NCBI RefSeq assembly: GCF_000725125.1
Contig: NZ_JFCB01000008.1
Coordinates: forward strand, 62,001-126,000
Origin: Streptomyces toyocaensis
GTDB taxonomy: Bacteria; Actinomycetota; Actinomycetes; Streptomycetales; Streptomycetaceae
Direction: 5' to 3'
Length of the DNA: 64,000 bases
The position numbers and the translations under genes are program-made. Position 1 is the first letter of the stretch; every line of letters begins with the position of its first letter. Below, one piece after another: positions 1 through 8,373 of the stretch. Below the pieces are notes generated by a model. That model made no database searches and had not been told where the DNA came from. It saw only the letters and a list, made by a program, of their open reading frames with translations.

Positions 1-46
1 GCGGAACGCCTTTCCCGGAACCAGGTCGAAGGCAGGGAATTCAGCA

Positions 47-742
47 ATGCGACAGGTCACCCGCAAGGGCCTGATGACCATGGCGGCCGCCACCGGTGTG
101 TTCGCCGCCGTGGGCGGGGCCGCCCACGCCGACTCCGGCGCGGCGGGCGCCGCGACCGGCTCGCCCGGCGTGCTCTCCGGCAACACGGTCCAGGCGCCCG
201 TGCACGTGCCGGTCAACGTCTGTGGCAACACGGTCGACGTCGTCGGTCTCCTCAACCCGTCCGTGGGCAACGCCTGCGCCAACGAGGGCGGCGCGTCGTC
301 CGAGGAGGGGCACGGCGGCTCCGGCGGCTCGCACGCCGACGGCCGCACGAGCGACTCGCCGGGCGTGGGCTCCGGCAACCAGATCCAGGTCCCGGTCCAC
401 GTCCCGGTGAACGTCTGCGGAAACAGCGTCGACGTCGTCGGCGCCGGCAACGCCACCGAGGGCAACGACTGCGCGAACGGCGGCCCCGGCCACGAGGAGC
501 CGGGACAGCCCGGCACCCCCGAGCGGCCGGACACCCCGGGCGACGAGCCGAGCACCCCGGCCACTCCGGGCGACACCCCGCGCGGCAACCAGCCGGACAC
601 GCACCCCGTCACCCCGCCCCGGGCCGACGCGCAGCTGGCACAGACCGGCAGCGAAGTGCCGATGGGACTCGTCCTGCCGGTCGGCGCGGGCGCCCTGCTC
701 GCCGGCGCGGTCCTCTACCGCAAGGCCCGCGGCGCCGCGTGA
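47..742 (+). CDS. chpC: Long chaplin, cell-wall anchored, two chaplin domains
   Basis: 231 aa. A secretory signal peptide (about residues 1-28, ending in AHA) is followed by two chaplin domains at about 35-78 and 106-147. Each contains the hydrophobic HVPVNVCGN stretch and two cysteines. A Pro/Thr/Gly-rich spacer follows, then a sortase signal LAQTG at about 197, one membrane helix and a short basic tail. This is the long-chaplin architecture: a sortase joins the protein to the wall, where the amyloid-forming domains coat aerial hyphae. Its position next to the mshC block matches S. coelicolor chpC. Start is ATG at 47 with an AAGG-GGGA type ribosome site. ChpA or ChpB are the alternatives, but location favours ChpC. 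Confidence 0.88.
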   Translation: MRQVTRKGLMTMAAATGVFAAVGGAAHADSGAAGAATGSPGVLSGNTVQAPVHVPVNVCGNTVDVVGLLNPSVGNACANEGGASSEEGHGGSGGSHADGRTSDSPGVGSGNQIQVPVHVPVNVCGNSVDVVGAGNATEGNDCANGGPGHEEPGQPGTPERPDTPGDEPSTPATPGDTPRGNQPDTHPVTPPRADAQLAQTGSEVPMGLVLPVGAGALLAGAVLYRKARGAA

Positions 743-753
743 CTCCGGACACA

Positions 754-787
754 CGGAGTGGGCCCCGCGACCGCGGGGCCCACTCCG
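754..787. terminator. Strong hairpin terminator after the chaplin gene
   Basis: A perfect 16-bp GC-rich stem with a 2-nt AC loop begins 12 nt after the chaplin stop codon. There is no T-run, as is usual for Streptomyces. It lies between convergent genes and could serve both. Confidence 0.8.
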
Positions 788-815
788 TCGTGTGATTCCG
801 GTCGGGTGCCCGGAC

Positions 816-1004
816 TCACCAGGTGGCGCGCACCTGGCGGATGATCCGCCGCCGCAGCCGCACCCTGCGGCTGCCGTCACGCATCAGCGTCAGGCGGTAC
901 AGCTCCCAGTGACCGTACTCTGCGTGGTCCGTCAGCAGACGTGCCGTCTCCTTGCGGGACACCCCGCGCGGCACGTACACGTCGGCAAATTCGTATTCCG
1001 GCAT
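816..1004 (-). CDS. Small conserved actinobacterial protein (DUF5703-like)
   Basis: 62 aa and very basic at the C-terminus (repeated R-R-R). The N-terminus MPEYEFADVYVPRGVSRKE and the central HWELYRL stretch are typical of a short actinobacterial family I associate with DUF5703; function unknown. Start is ATG at 1004, in an AT-richer patch shared with the divergent gene at 1052. No signal peptide or membrane helix is visible. The family assignment is by recollection of the sequence pattern. Confidence 0.7.
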   Translation of the reverse strand: MPEYEFADVYVPRGVSRKETARLLTDHAEYGHWELYRLTLMRDGSRRVRLRRRIIRQVRATW

Positions 1005-1038
1005 CGCATCTATTGTGCGGGCCGGGCCCCGGTACGGA

Positions 1039-1044
1039 TAGCGT
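1039..1044 (+). promoter_or_regulatory. -10 box TAGCGT, probably leaderless
   Basis: TAGCGT ends 7 nt before the ATG at 1052. There is no ribosome-binding site between, which suggests transcription starts at or next to the start codon. Confidence 0.45.
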
Positions 1045-1051
1045 CTGCACT

Positions 1052-1726
1052 ATGTCTGATGCTGCGCAGCCCACCGCTGCCGAGGTACGCGCCGCCGCCG
1101 AGGCGGTGAAGACCGCGCTCGACCGCCACCTGGCCGCGGTCGAACGCCGGTCGGGGGAGGACGACCCGGCCGTCTACGAGGCGTTCAACCAGCTGGCCGC
1201 GGCCGCGGAGACGTACGACGAACTGCTCTACGACCGCTACGACGAGGTCACACCCTTCGAGATCCCCACGGCCGAGGACACACCGCCGTACACCGGCCCC
1301 GAGGAACCCAGCGCGGTCAGCGTGCTGATCCGCCGCGACTACGCCGTCGCGGAACCGCAGCGGCTGCTGGGGCACGCCCAGCGCATCGAGGCGGCGGACG
1401 GCGAGGGCCCGGGTGCGTCCGGGACCGTCCACGGCGCGCTCGGCCTGCTGTTCGGCGAGTTCGAGCCCGACGAGATCGCCTCCCGGCACAAGGAGTTCGG
1501 CCTGGAGGAGGGCGACTCCACCCTGTGGGTGACGGCATCGGACGAACCCGCGGACCCCGGCGAGTGGCTGGAGGCCCCGTTCGAGCAGGTGGACCCGCAG
1601 CACGTGGTCTGCCGCTTCGACGTCAGCGCCGTCTTCGACGACGACTCCGACGACGACCTGGAGGACGACCCTCTCCCCGGCCTCGACGAGGACGAGGACC
1701 TGGAACCACTCGACGCGGACCGCTGA
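1052..1726 (+). CDS. Conserved hypothetical acidic protein
   Basis: 224 aa, starting at ATG 1052 with MSDAAQPTAAEV. An upstream in-frame extension to 941 is rejected because it runs through the divergent gene and is low-complexity. The N-terminal half is mostly helical (Ala/Glu-rich, to about residue 60). The middle contains a RRDYAV-EPQRLL stretch, and the last 30 residues are almost entirely Asp/Glu with no membrane segment. I do not recognise a family with a known function. It is transcribed away from the DUF5703-like gene and ends at a bidirectional hairpin facing the RecD-like gene. Confidence 0.75.
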   Translation: MSDAAQPTAAEVRAAAEAVKTALDRHLAAVERRSGEDDPAVYEAFNQLAAAAETYDELLYDRYDEVTPFEIPTAEDTPPYTGPEEPSAVSVLIRRDYAVAEPQRLLGHAQRIEAADGEGPGASGTVHGALGLLFGEFEPDEIASRHKEFGLEEGDSTLWVTASDEPADPGEWLEAPFEQVDPQHVVCRFDVSAVFDDDSDDDLEDDPLPGLDEDEDLEPLDADR

Positions 1727-1738
1727 CCGCACCCGACG

Positions 1739-1763
1739 ACGGCGGCGCCACCGGTGCCGCCGT
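1739..1763. terminator. Bidirectional hairpin between convergent genes
   Basis: ACGGCGGC and GCCGCCGT arms (8 bp) flank a 9-nt loop. It sits in the 40-nt gap between the stop codons of the genes ending at 1726 (+) and 1767 (-). Confidence 0.55.
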
Positions 1764-1766
1764 TCG

Positions 1767-3791
1767 TCAGCCGTCCGCGCCGGCCGGGACCTGCGGCGCC
1801 AGCAGTGCCGGCAGCCGGGTCGTGCGCGGCTCGGCGGCCACCTCGGCCACGGCGCGCGGCAGCGCCTGCTCCACCCCGTGCACCACGGACAGGTGCCGGC
1901 CGGCCCGGCCGAAGGCCGTGTACACCCAGGGCCGGCTCAGTGCCTGGGCGGCGTCACCGGGCAGCACGACGACGACCGCGGGCCACCGGCAGCCCACCGC
2001 CTGGTGCGCGGTCAGCGCCCATCCGTGCCGCACGGAGCGCTCCACCCGCTCCGGCGGTACGACGATCTCCCCGCCCCCGCACGCCAGGTGCAGCCCGTCG
2101 CCGTCGGCCCCCACGACACGACCCGGCAGCGTGCGTCCCGGAGCGGGGGAGTAGGCGACCCGGTCACCCGGGTCGAACCCGCCGAAGCGCCCCGGTCCCG
2201 GATTGAGCCGTTCCTTGAGCGCCGCGTTCAGCACGCGCGTACCGGCGGCACCGCCGTGCCCGGGGGTGATCACCTGGGTCTCCTCCACCGGCACCCCGAT
2301 CGCGCGCGGTACCGAGTCCGCCACCAGCTGCACGGTCCGGTGCACGGCCTCTCCCGCGTCCCGCACCGGCACGATCACGACCTCCTTGCCGGGCGCCGCC
2401 ACCTGGTTCAGCTCGCCGACGCCGATCCCGGAGACCAGCTCACCGAGCGGCCCGGGGTCCGGCCGCCGGGAGGCGATCTGCGGACAGATCCGGGCGGCCA
2501 GCAGGTCCGCGAACACCCGCCCGGGCCCCACCGACCACAGCACCCCGGGATCACCGGCCAGCACCAGCCGCGCCCCGTCCGCCAGCGACTCCGTCACCAG
2601 CGCGGCGGTCTCGACGTCCAGCTGCGGAGCGTCCAGCACGACCAGCAGGTCGACGTCCAGCGCACCGTCGGCGTCACGTCCCGGCCCCTCGGCACCGGAC
2701 AGCAGACCGGTGACGGTGGCGACACCCGGACCCTCGACCAGCGCCGCGAACCCGGCACGCCGGAGCGGACTGTGCGTGGCGGCCCAGACACGCAGCCCCA
2801 GGCCGTGCGCGGCGTTCAGCAGCGCCGCGGGGTCGGCCAGCGAGGCCTCCCCGCCGGTGTGCAGCACCAGTCCGTGCCCGGCGACCGCGCGGATCAGCTC
2901 ACCGGCGGAACCCCCCGCCGTGGCGGCCGCGCGCTCCCACTCCTCACCCGTACCGTCCTGCTTGGGCACGGAGTCGATCAGCCGGGCCAGTCCGTCGGCG
3001 AGGCTCTCCTCGGCCATCGCGAAGCGCTCCAGCCCCACCTGCACCCGGACGGGCTGGTCCTCGTCCTCCTCGAGGGCGTCCTGGAAGACGAGTACGTCAC
3101 CCTCCGCGATGGCGTTCTGCACGGCCTCGTCGGGATCCGGCACCCCCTGCCGCCCCAGCGCGTCGGTCAGCCCGGCCGTCCCGAGAACGGTGTGTCCGGC
3201 CTGCGCCGCCTGCTCGAGCAGCCACACGGTGATCGCGCGCCCCCGCCGCTCGTCGCCCGGCCCGGCCTCGGCACCGAGCAGCGCCCGGGCGAACCCGTCG
3301 GCCTGCTCGGGCCACACCCCGGCGATCCGCAGCAACTGCCAGGGATCGGCGCGCAGCACCTCCGCCGCCCCCTCGCCCAGCACGCCGGCGGCCTGCACGG
3401 CGAGCCCTTCCGGAGCGCCCCCCCGGACCAGCACCCCCCGCACATCCTCGACGGCGCCGGCGGCAGGAACGCCCGGAGGCACGGCCGGGGCCCGCCGCAC
3501 GGGCTCGGGAGCGGCCCGCCGCGGCGCGGGCCGGGCCTCCTCGAACACGGCGGCGGCCGGCTTCTCGCCGCTCTCCACGGCCCGCACGGCGGCCAGCAGA
3601 TCGGCGGCCGTGCCGCTCAGCTTGGCACCGGCCTCGATCGGCCCCTGCCGCTCCGCCCTCCGCCTCTCGATACGCTCCCGCTCCAGGCGCTGCGCGGCCA
3701 GTTCGGCCTCCGCCTCGGACACCTGCGCGCCCTCGGCGGGCGTGCCGTCCGCGCGCTCCGGCTCGGCGTCCTCCGGCGTCTCGGTGCTCAC
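1767..3791 (-). CDS. RecD2-like helicase homologue with degenerate ATPase motifs
   Basis: 674 aa. A charged N-terminal helix (about 25-50) is followed by a region like the helix-hairpin-helix repeats of RecD2, then a two-lobed helicase fold. The RecD landmarks can be aligned: ARLVLAGDPG-LWSVGPGRVFADLL near 410 (motif III) and YTAFGRAGRH near 620 (motif VI). The Walker A position near 308 reads TGGEASLAD, where the family has TGGPGTGKT. The Walker B position near 380 reads VVLDAPQ instead of VVDEAS. The motif V position near 595 reads AHQAVG instead of HKSQG. No GKT/GKS occurs anywhere. The GTG start overlaps the stop codon of the upstream aldo/keto reductase (GTGA), so translation is coupled. 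It is probably a non-hydrolysing nucleic-acid-binding or partner protein. Confidence 0.8.
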   Translation of the reverse strand: MSTETPEDAEPERADGTPAEGAQVSEAEAELAAQRLERERIERRRAERQGPIEAGAKLSGTAADLLAAVRAVESGEKPAAAVFEEARPAPRRAAPEPVRRAPAVPPGVPAAGAVEDVRGVLVRGGAPEGLAVQAAGVLGEGAAEVLRADPWQLLRIAGVWPEQADGFARALLGAEAGPGDERRGRAITVWLLEQAAQAGHTVLGTAGLTDALGRQGVPDPDEAVQNAIAEGDVLVFQDALEEDEDQPVRVQVGLERFAMAEESLADGLARLIDSVPKQDGTGEEWERAAATAGGSAGELIRAVAGHGLVLHTGGEASLADPAALLNAAHGLGLRVWAATHSPLRRAGFAALVEGPGVATVTGLLSGAEGPGRDADGALDVDLLVVLDAPQLDVETAALVTESLADGARLVLAGDPGVLWSVGPGRVFADLLAARICPQIASRRPDPGPLGELVSGIGVGELNQVAAPGKEVVIVPVRDAGEAVHRTVQLVADSVPRAIGVPVEETQVITPGHGGAAGTRVLNAALKERLNPGPGRFGGFDPGDRVAYSPAPGRTLPGRVVGADGDGLHLACGGGEIVVPPERVERSVRHGWALTAHQAVGCRWPAVVVVLPGDAAQALSRPWVYTAFGRAGRHLSVVHGVEQALPRAVAEVAAEPRTTRLPALLAPQVPAGADG

Positions 3792-4774
3792 AGCGTGCTC
3801 CAGTCGTGATCGGGATAGCGGTGCACGGGCGCCGACACATCGTCCAGCGCCCGGCAGATCTCGTCAGGAAGACTAAGGGCCTCCACTGACAACGCCGCCG
3901 TGAGCTGCTGCGCGTTGCGCGCGCCGACGATGGGGGCGGCGACACCGGGCCGGTCCCGCACCCACGCGAGCGCCACCTGCAGGGCGGTCACGGCGAGCCC
4001 GTCCGCCGCCGTCGTCACGGCGTCCACGATCCGGCTCGCCGTGTCGTCGAGGTACGGCGCGACGAACGGGGCGAGGTGCTCCGAGGCGCCCCGGGAGCCC
4101 GGCGGGGTGGAGTCATTGCGGTACTTGCCGCTCAGCACACCCCGGCCGAGCGGCGAGGACGGCAGGAGCCCGATCCCCAGATCCAGTGCCGCGGGCAGCA
4201 CCTCGCGCTCCACGCCGCGCTGCAGCAGCGAGTACTCCATCTGCGTACTCGCCAGCCGGGTCCGCGTCCCCGGCACCGCGAGCTGCCAGGTCGCCGCCTT
4301 GGCCAGCTGCCAGCCGCAGAAGTTGGAGACACCGGCATAGCGCACCCGCCCGCTGCCGACGGCGATGTCGAGCGCCTGGAGCGTCTCCTCCAACGGGGTG
4401 GCGGGGTCGTAGGCGTGCACGTGCCACACGTCGACGTGATCGGTGCCGAGCCGGGCCAGCGAGGCGTCAAGCGCCGTGAGCAGATGACCCCGCGAGCCGT
4501 CGAACCTGCGGTCCGGGTCGGGCACGCTGCCGGCCTTCGTCGAGATGACCAGATCCTCTCGGGGCACGAGCCCGTCCATCAGCCGTCCGAGCAGATACTC
4601 GGCCTCTCCGTCGCCGTACACGTCGGCGGTGTCGACGAGGGTCCCGCCGGCTTCCCAGAACGTCTTCAGGAGGTCCGCCGCGTCGTGCTCGTCGGTGTCC
4701 CGACCCCAGGTCAGCGTCCCGAGCCCGATCCGGGACACACGCAGGCCGGTACGGCCGAGATGCCTCTGCTCCAT
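3788..4774 (-). CDS. Aldo/keto reductase
   Basis: 328 aa, a normal length for the family. It begins at ATG 4774 (MEQRHLGRTGLRVS), the classical AKR amino terminus. The NADPH-dependent catalytic tetrad is visible: Asp and Tyr in DTADVYG, Lys in ISTKAG, His in DVWHVHAYD. It reduces an unknown carbonyl substrate in the cytosol. It is the first gene of a two-gene unit with the RecD-like protein, which it overlaps by 4 nt. Longer in-frame starts up to 5200 would read through the intergenic repeat element and are rejected. Confidence 0.9.
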   Translation of the reverse strand: MEQRHLGRTGLRVSRIGLGTLTWGRDTDEHDAADLLKTFWEAGGTLVDTADVYGDGEAEYLLGRLMDGLVPREDLVISTKAGSVPDPDRRFDGSRGHLLTALDASLARLGTDHVDVWHVHAYDPATPLEETLQALDIAVGSGRVRYAGVSNFCGWQLAKAATWQLAVPGTRTRLASTQMEYSLLQRGVEREVLPAALDLGIGLLPSSPLGRGVLSGKYRNDSTPPGSRGASEHLAPFVAPYLDDTASRIVDAVTTAADGLAVTALQVALAWVRDRPGVAAPIVGARNAQQLTAALSVEALSLPDEICRALDDVSAPVHRYPDHDWSTL

Positions 4775-4965
4775 GAACGCCGAGATTACTGGCCGGAGGC
4801 GGAGGTGTGGGGGCCTGTGGACAACCGACTTCCGCGGGGCCCGCCGGGGGCTGCGCAGGGCGGGGTGCCCTTCCTGACGGGGTACGCGCCGCACGCGCCC
4901 GGAGCTTCCGGGAGGCGGCCCGCGGGAGCGGCGGGACGCCGACGGGAACGACGTGGCAGCCCGCG

Positions 4966-5146
4966 GTGTGCCGCCTACGGCGCGGAGGGGGCGGGGCGGG
5001 GGTGTGCGCCCGCAGCGGCCGGTGCGAACAAACGCCCCGCACCTCCACCGGCCGACCCGGTCGCGCCAGTCCGAGGACGGACACCCCCGACCCGACCCCG
5101 ACCCACCCACCACCCGCAAGTGCCACGCGCACCCCCACCGGAGGGA
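4966..5146 (-). repeat. Dispersed intergenic element, copy 1
   Basis: This stretch matches the reverse complement of 38661-38842. About 48 bases at one end and 46 at the other agree at roughly nine positions in ten, while the middle diverges. Each copy contains the self-complementary pair CGGGGGTGT / ACACCCCCG about 100 nt apart, so both could fold into one long stem. No open frame is conserved between the copies, so a structured RNA, a small non-autonomous mobile element or a protein-binding array are all possible. Confidence 0.7.
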
Positions 5147-5184
5147 CAGGTGCGCCGCGGGCATCCCCCCATCCACCGGAGGTA

Positions 5185-5190
5185 TAGGGT
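5185..5190 (+). promoter_or_regulatory. Probable -10 box TAGGGT for the F420-type oxidoreductase
   Basis: TAGGGT lies 42 nt before the ATG at 5233. An AAGGGGAGA ribosome site follows at about 5219. Confidence 0.4.
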
Positions 5191-5232
5191 CGCCGCACAA
5201 GCGACGTTACTCATCGGTAAGGGGAGACGGCC

Positions 5233-6288
5233 ATGCAGCTAGGGATCAACCTCGGCTACTGGGGTGCCGGAATGGACGCGGACAACCTCGCCGTGGCCCA
5301 GGAAGCCGACCGCCTCGGATACGCGGTCTGCTGGGCCGCGGAGGCCTACGGCTCCGACGCCGCCACCGTGCTCACCTGGGTCGCCGCCCAGACCCGGCGC
5401 ATCGATGTCGGCTCCGCCATCTTCCAGATCCCCGCCCGCCAGCCCGCGATGACCGCGATGACCGCGGCCACCCTCGACTCACTCTCCGGCGGCCGCTTCC
5501 GCCTCGGCCTCGGCGTCTCCGGCCCCCAGGTCTCCGAGGGCTGGTACGGCGTCAAGTTCGACAAGCCCCTCGCCCGCACCCGCGAGTACGTCGAGATCGT
5601 CCGCAAGGCCATGACGCGCGAGCGCCTCTCCTACGAGGGCGAGCACTGGACCCTCCCCCTCCCCGACGGCCCCGGCAAGCCCCTCAAGCTCACCGTGCAC
5701 CCGCAGCGCGAGCACATCCCCCTCTACATCGCCGCGATCGGCCCGAAGAACCTCGAGCAGACCGGCGAGATCGCCGACGGCGCCCTGCTGATCTTCCCCT
5801 CCGCCGACCACCTCGAGGACACCGCCGTCAAGCACCTCCGCGCCGGCCGCGAGAAGGCCGGCAAGACCCTCGACGGCTTCGACGTCTGCCCCACGCTTCC
5901 CCTCGCCGTCGGCGACGACAAGGACGTCACCACCCTCGCGGACACCTTCCGCCCCTACACCGCGCTGTACGTCGGCGGCATGGGCAGCCGCAAGCAGAAC
6001 TTCTACAACCAGCTCGCCCAGCGCATGGGCTACGAGCGCGAGGCCGCCGACATCCAGGACAAGTACCTGTCCGGCGACAAGCAGGCCGCGGCCGCCGCCG
6101 TCCCGCACGACCTGATCGACAAGACGACCCTCCTCGGTTCCGTCGACCGCATCGCCGACCGCATGAAGGCCTACGCGGCCGCCGGAGTCACCACCCTGAC
6201 CCTCGCCCCGGCCGGCTTCACCCTCGACGAGCGCCTCGCCTCGCTCCGCGCCGGCACCGAGGCCCTGGAGCGCGCCGGCCTCGCCTGA
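5233..6288 (+). CDS. LLM-class F420-dependent oxidoreductase
   Basis: 351 aa, a luciferase-like monooxygenase TIM barrel. Evidence includes the MQLGINLGYWG start, a GRFRLGLGVSGPQVSEGWYG segment at about 85-105 (the cofactor-phosphate loop typical of F420 enzymes) and IPLYIAAIGPKNLEQTGEIADG at about 160-185. Members use reduced coenzyme F420 to transfer hydride; the substrate cannot be told from sequence. It is a single-gene unit with its own ribosome site and a hairpin terminator 15 nt downstream. Confidence 0.88.
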   Translation: MQLGINLGYWGAGMDADNLAVAQEADRLGYAVCWAAEAYGSDAATVLTWVAAQTRRIDVGSAIFQIPARQPAMTAMTAATLDSLSGGRFRLGLGVSGPQVSEGWYGVKFDKPLARTREYVEIVRKAMTRERLSYEGEHWTLPLPDGPGKPLKLTVHPQREHIPLYIAAIGPKNLEQTGEIADGALLIFPSADHLEDTAVKHLRAGREKAGKTLDGFDVCPTLPLAVGDDKDVTTLADTFRPYTALYVGGMGSRKQNFYNQLAQRMGYEREAADIQDKYLSGDKQAAAAAVPHDLIDKTTLLGSVDRIADRMKAYAAAGVTTLTLAPAGFTLDERLASLRAGTEALERAGLA

Positions 6289-6302
6289 CGGCCGCGCACC
6301 GC

Positions 6303-6326
6303 CGGGCGGCCCACCAGGGCCGCCCG
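6303..6326 (+). terminator. Hairpin terminator after the F420-type oxidoreductase
   Basis: 10-bp arms CGGGCGGCCC / GGGCCGCCCG with a 4-nt ACCA loop, 15 nt after the stop codon. Confidence 0.7.
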
Positions 6327-6464
6327 CGCGCGTCCGCCCACGTACTCCTTTTGGCGGAGTTGTCCGGCACCCCCTGTTGCCGCACCCGGTCTCTCGGACT
6401 TGACTCGTTCTTTGCGGAACCGCAGCAGTGCGGCACCGCGAAGCCCGCGGAGAGGTGGTCCACC

Positions 6465-7253
6465 ATGCTGTCGGCCAAGAGCCTTTTCCAGGAGATCATC
6501 GACAACGACGAGTCGTTCGCCCTCTTCTGCTCCATCGCCGCGAGCGGCGAGTCCCAGGGTGGGTGGGAGAACGCCCGCATCGCCGCGCTGGTCCCCGAAA
6601 CCCAGCGCGAACTCGCCCCCAAGATCATCCGGCACGGCGCCGACGAGGACAAGCACGGCCGCATCTTCAACGCCTTGCTGAGGAAGCGCGGCCTGCGGCC
6701 CGTCCCGGTCCCTCCGGAGACCGACTACACGATGCTGCTGGAGCGGCACGGCATCGGCCTGGCGCACGACCGGCTCAGACGCGACGAGCCCCTCACGGTG
6801 CAGGACGTCGTCACCTACCTCGCCCACAGCAGGGTCACCGAACAGCGCGCCTCCGAGCAGATGGAACTGCTCCGCAAGCACTTCGCCGACCACCCGGACC
6901 TGGGGCGCGCGATCAGGATGATCTCGGACGACGAGGACAACCACCTCGCCTACTGCCACGAGGAACTGCTGCGCTTCGCGTACGCCGGACACGGCCGCGC
7001 CATCCAGCGCACCCTGCGCGAGTGCGCGCTGGCGGAGATCCGGGTCCACCGGGACGTGAGCCTCGCGGTGATGACCCACATGGGCCGCATCCTGGGCTGG
7101 CCCAGGTCCAGGGCGGCGGTGCTCGCCGCGGGTATCCACGCGGTGTACGCGTACGAACGCCTGGCAGGCTGGCGCCGCATGGTCTCCCTCAGCATGCCCG
7201 AGCGCCGCAACGCCCTGGCCGGCCCGGCCACCCCGGAACCCGAACTGGCCTGA
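6465..7253 (+). CDS. Ferritin-like di-iron family protein
   Basis: 262 aa, all-helical. Start is ATG 6465 (MLSAKSLFQEII), preceded by GGAGAGG. Two E-x-x-H metal motifs appear in the expected helices: EDKH at about 68 and EDNH at about 152. A further EQRASEQ helix near 130 supplies acidic ligands. This spacing resembles the ferritin-like/rubrerythrin-type domain used for iron handling or oxidation chemistry. No signal peptide is visible. It stands alone, convergent with corA. The actual substrate is not predictable. Confidence 0.72.
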   Translation: MLSAKSLFQEIIDNDESFALFCSIAASGESQGGWENARIAALVPETQRELAPKIIRHGADEDKHGRIFNALLRKRGLRPVPVPPETDYTMLLERHGIGLAHDRLRRDEPLTVQDVVTYLAHSRVTEQRASEQMELLRKHFADHPDLGRAIRMISDDEDNHLAYCHEELLRFAYAGHGRAIQRTLRECALAEIRVHRDVSLAVMTHMGRILGWPRSRAAVLAAGIHAVYAYERLAGWRRMVSLSMPERRNALAGPATPEPELA

Positions 7254-7318
7254 CCGGGCACGCCCGCACCCCGACCGACCACCCTCACTGACCACCTGCC
7301 CACCCCAAAACCGCCGGC

Positions 7319-8311
7319 CTACATCCACCCCCGCCGCTTGAACAGCCGGTACAGCAGCACCTCCAGCACCGCCATCACCACGATCACCACCGGGTACGAC
7401 CACTCCCACCGCAACTCAGGCATGTGCTCGAAGTTCATCCCGTAGATCCCCGCGAGCATCGTGGGGACCGCGGCCATCGCCGCCCACGCGGAGATCTTCC
7501 GCATGTCGTCGTTCTGCCGCACGCTCATCTGCGCCAGGTGCGCCGAGAGGATGTCCGAGACCAGCCGGTCCAGCCCCTCCACGGACTCGTTCACGCGGGT
7601 GAGGTGATCGTGCACGTCACGGAAGTAGGGCCGCGCCCCGTCCTTCACGAACGGCACGGGCGCCCCGAACGTGCCCGCCCCCGCCAGCCGTGTCATCGGC
7701 AGCGCCAGCGGCCCGGTCGCGCGGCGGAACTCCAGGATCTGCCGTTTGAAGTCGTAGATCCGGGAGGCGGTGTTGCGCGACCCCCCGTCCGGGGTGAAGA
7801 CCTCGGCCTCCAGCTCCTCCAGATCGGTCTGCAGCTCGGTCGCCACCTCCAGGTAGTGGTCGACGACGGCGTCGGCGACCGCGTACAGCACGGAGGTCGC
7901 CCCCTCGCCCAGCAGGTCGGGCTCCCGCTCGAGCCGGTCGCGCACCGCCTTCAGCGGGGCGCCCTCCCCGTGCCGCACCGTCACCGCGAACGAGTCACCG
8001 AGGAAGATCATGATCTCGCCGGAGGAGACGGTGTCGCTCCGCGGCTCGTACACCACCGGTTTGAGCACCACGAAGAGCGAGTCGTCGTACACCTCGAGTT
8101 TGGGCCGCTGATGGGCCTTGAGCGCGTCCTCCACCGCCAGCGGGTGCAGCGCGAACTCCTGCGCGACCAGGTCGAACTCGTCGGCCGACGGCTCGTGCAG
8201 CCCGATCCAGACGAAACCCCGCGCCGACCGCGCCTCGTCCAGCGCGTCGGAGAAGTCCTGGGGCCCCTCCGACCGTTTTCCCTCCCGGTAGATGGCACAG
8301 TCGACGATCAC
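7319..8311 (-). CDS. corA: CorA-type magnesium/cobalt channel
   Basis: 330 aa from GTG 8311 (MIVDCAIYREG...). A large cytoplasmic domain with a long helix (about 120-260) precedes two C-terminal membrane helices. The CorA signature YGMNFEHMPEL sits between the helices, and the protein ends in a basic cap. It forms a pentameric divalent-cation channel in the membrane. The GTG start is preferred because upstream codons encode an implausible CCGGRRR stretch, and GGAGGGA precedes it. It is divergent from the phosphomutase-like gene. Confidence 0.93.
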   Translation of the reverse strand: MIVDCAIYREGKRSEGPQDFSDALDEARSARGFVWIGLHEPSADEFDLVAQEFALHPLAVEDALKAHQRPKLEVYDDSLFVVLKPVVYEPRSDTVSSGEIMIFLGDSFAVTVRHGEGAPLKAVRDRLEREPDLLGEGATSVLYAVADAVVDHYLEVATELQTDLEELEAEVFTPDGGSRNTASRIYDFKRQILEFRRATGPLALPMTRLAGAGTFGAPVPFVKDGARPYFRDVHDHLTRVNESVEGLDRLVSDILSAHLAQMSVRQNDDMRKISAWAAMAAVPTMLAGIYGMNFEHMPELRWEWSYPVVIVVMAVLEVLLYRLFKRRGWM

Positions 8312-8360
8312 GAAGCGTCTTCTCCCTCCACAGCACGGACACCGCACACACGGGTGCGCC

Positions 8361-8366
8361 TACCCT
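8361..8366 (+). promoter_or_regulatory. -10 box TACCCT, probably leaderless
   Basis: TACCCT ends 7 nt before the ATG at 8374 with no Shine-Dalgarno sequence between. Confidence 0.45.
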
Positions 8367-8373
8367 GGTCCGC

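Larger units (their letters stand above)
4775..5232. other. 458-nt divergent intergenic region with a dispersed repeat
   Basis: It holds the promoter of the aldo/keto reductase (TAATCT on the minus strand just upstream of 4774), the promoter of the F420-type oxidoreductase (TAGGGT near 5185) and one copy of the ~180-bp dispersed element at 4966-5146. Overlapping open frames are low-complexity and show no protein family. The remaining 4790-4960 stretch shows nothing recognisable. Confidence 0.6.

Noticed and set aside
4953-7253. One large protein spanning the F420-type oxidoreductase region and the ferritin-like protein
   Set aside because: The in-frame part before 6465 is an Arg/Pro-rich shadow of the oxidoreductase gene. 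Only the segment from ATG 6465 has protein-like sequence and a ribosome site.
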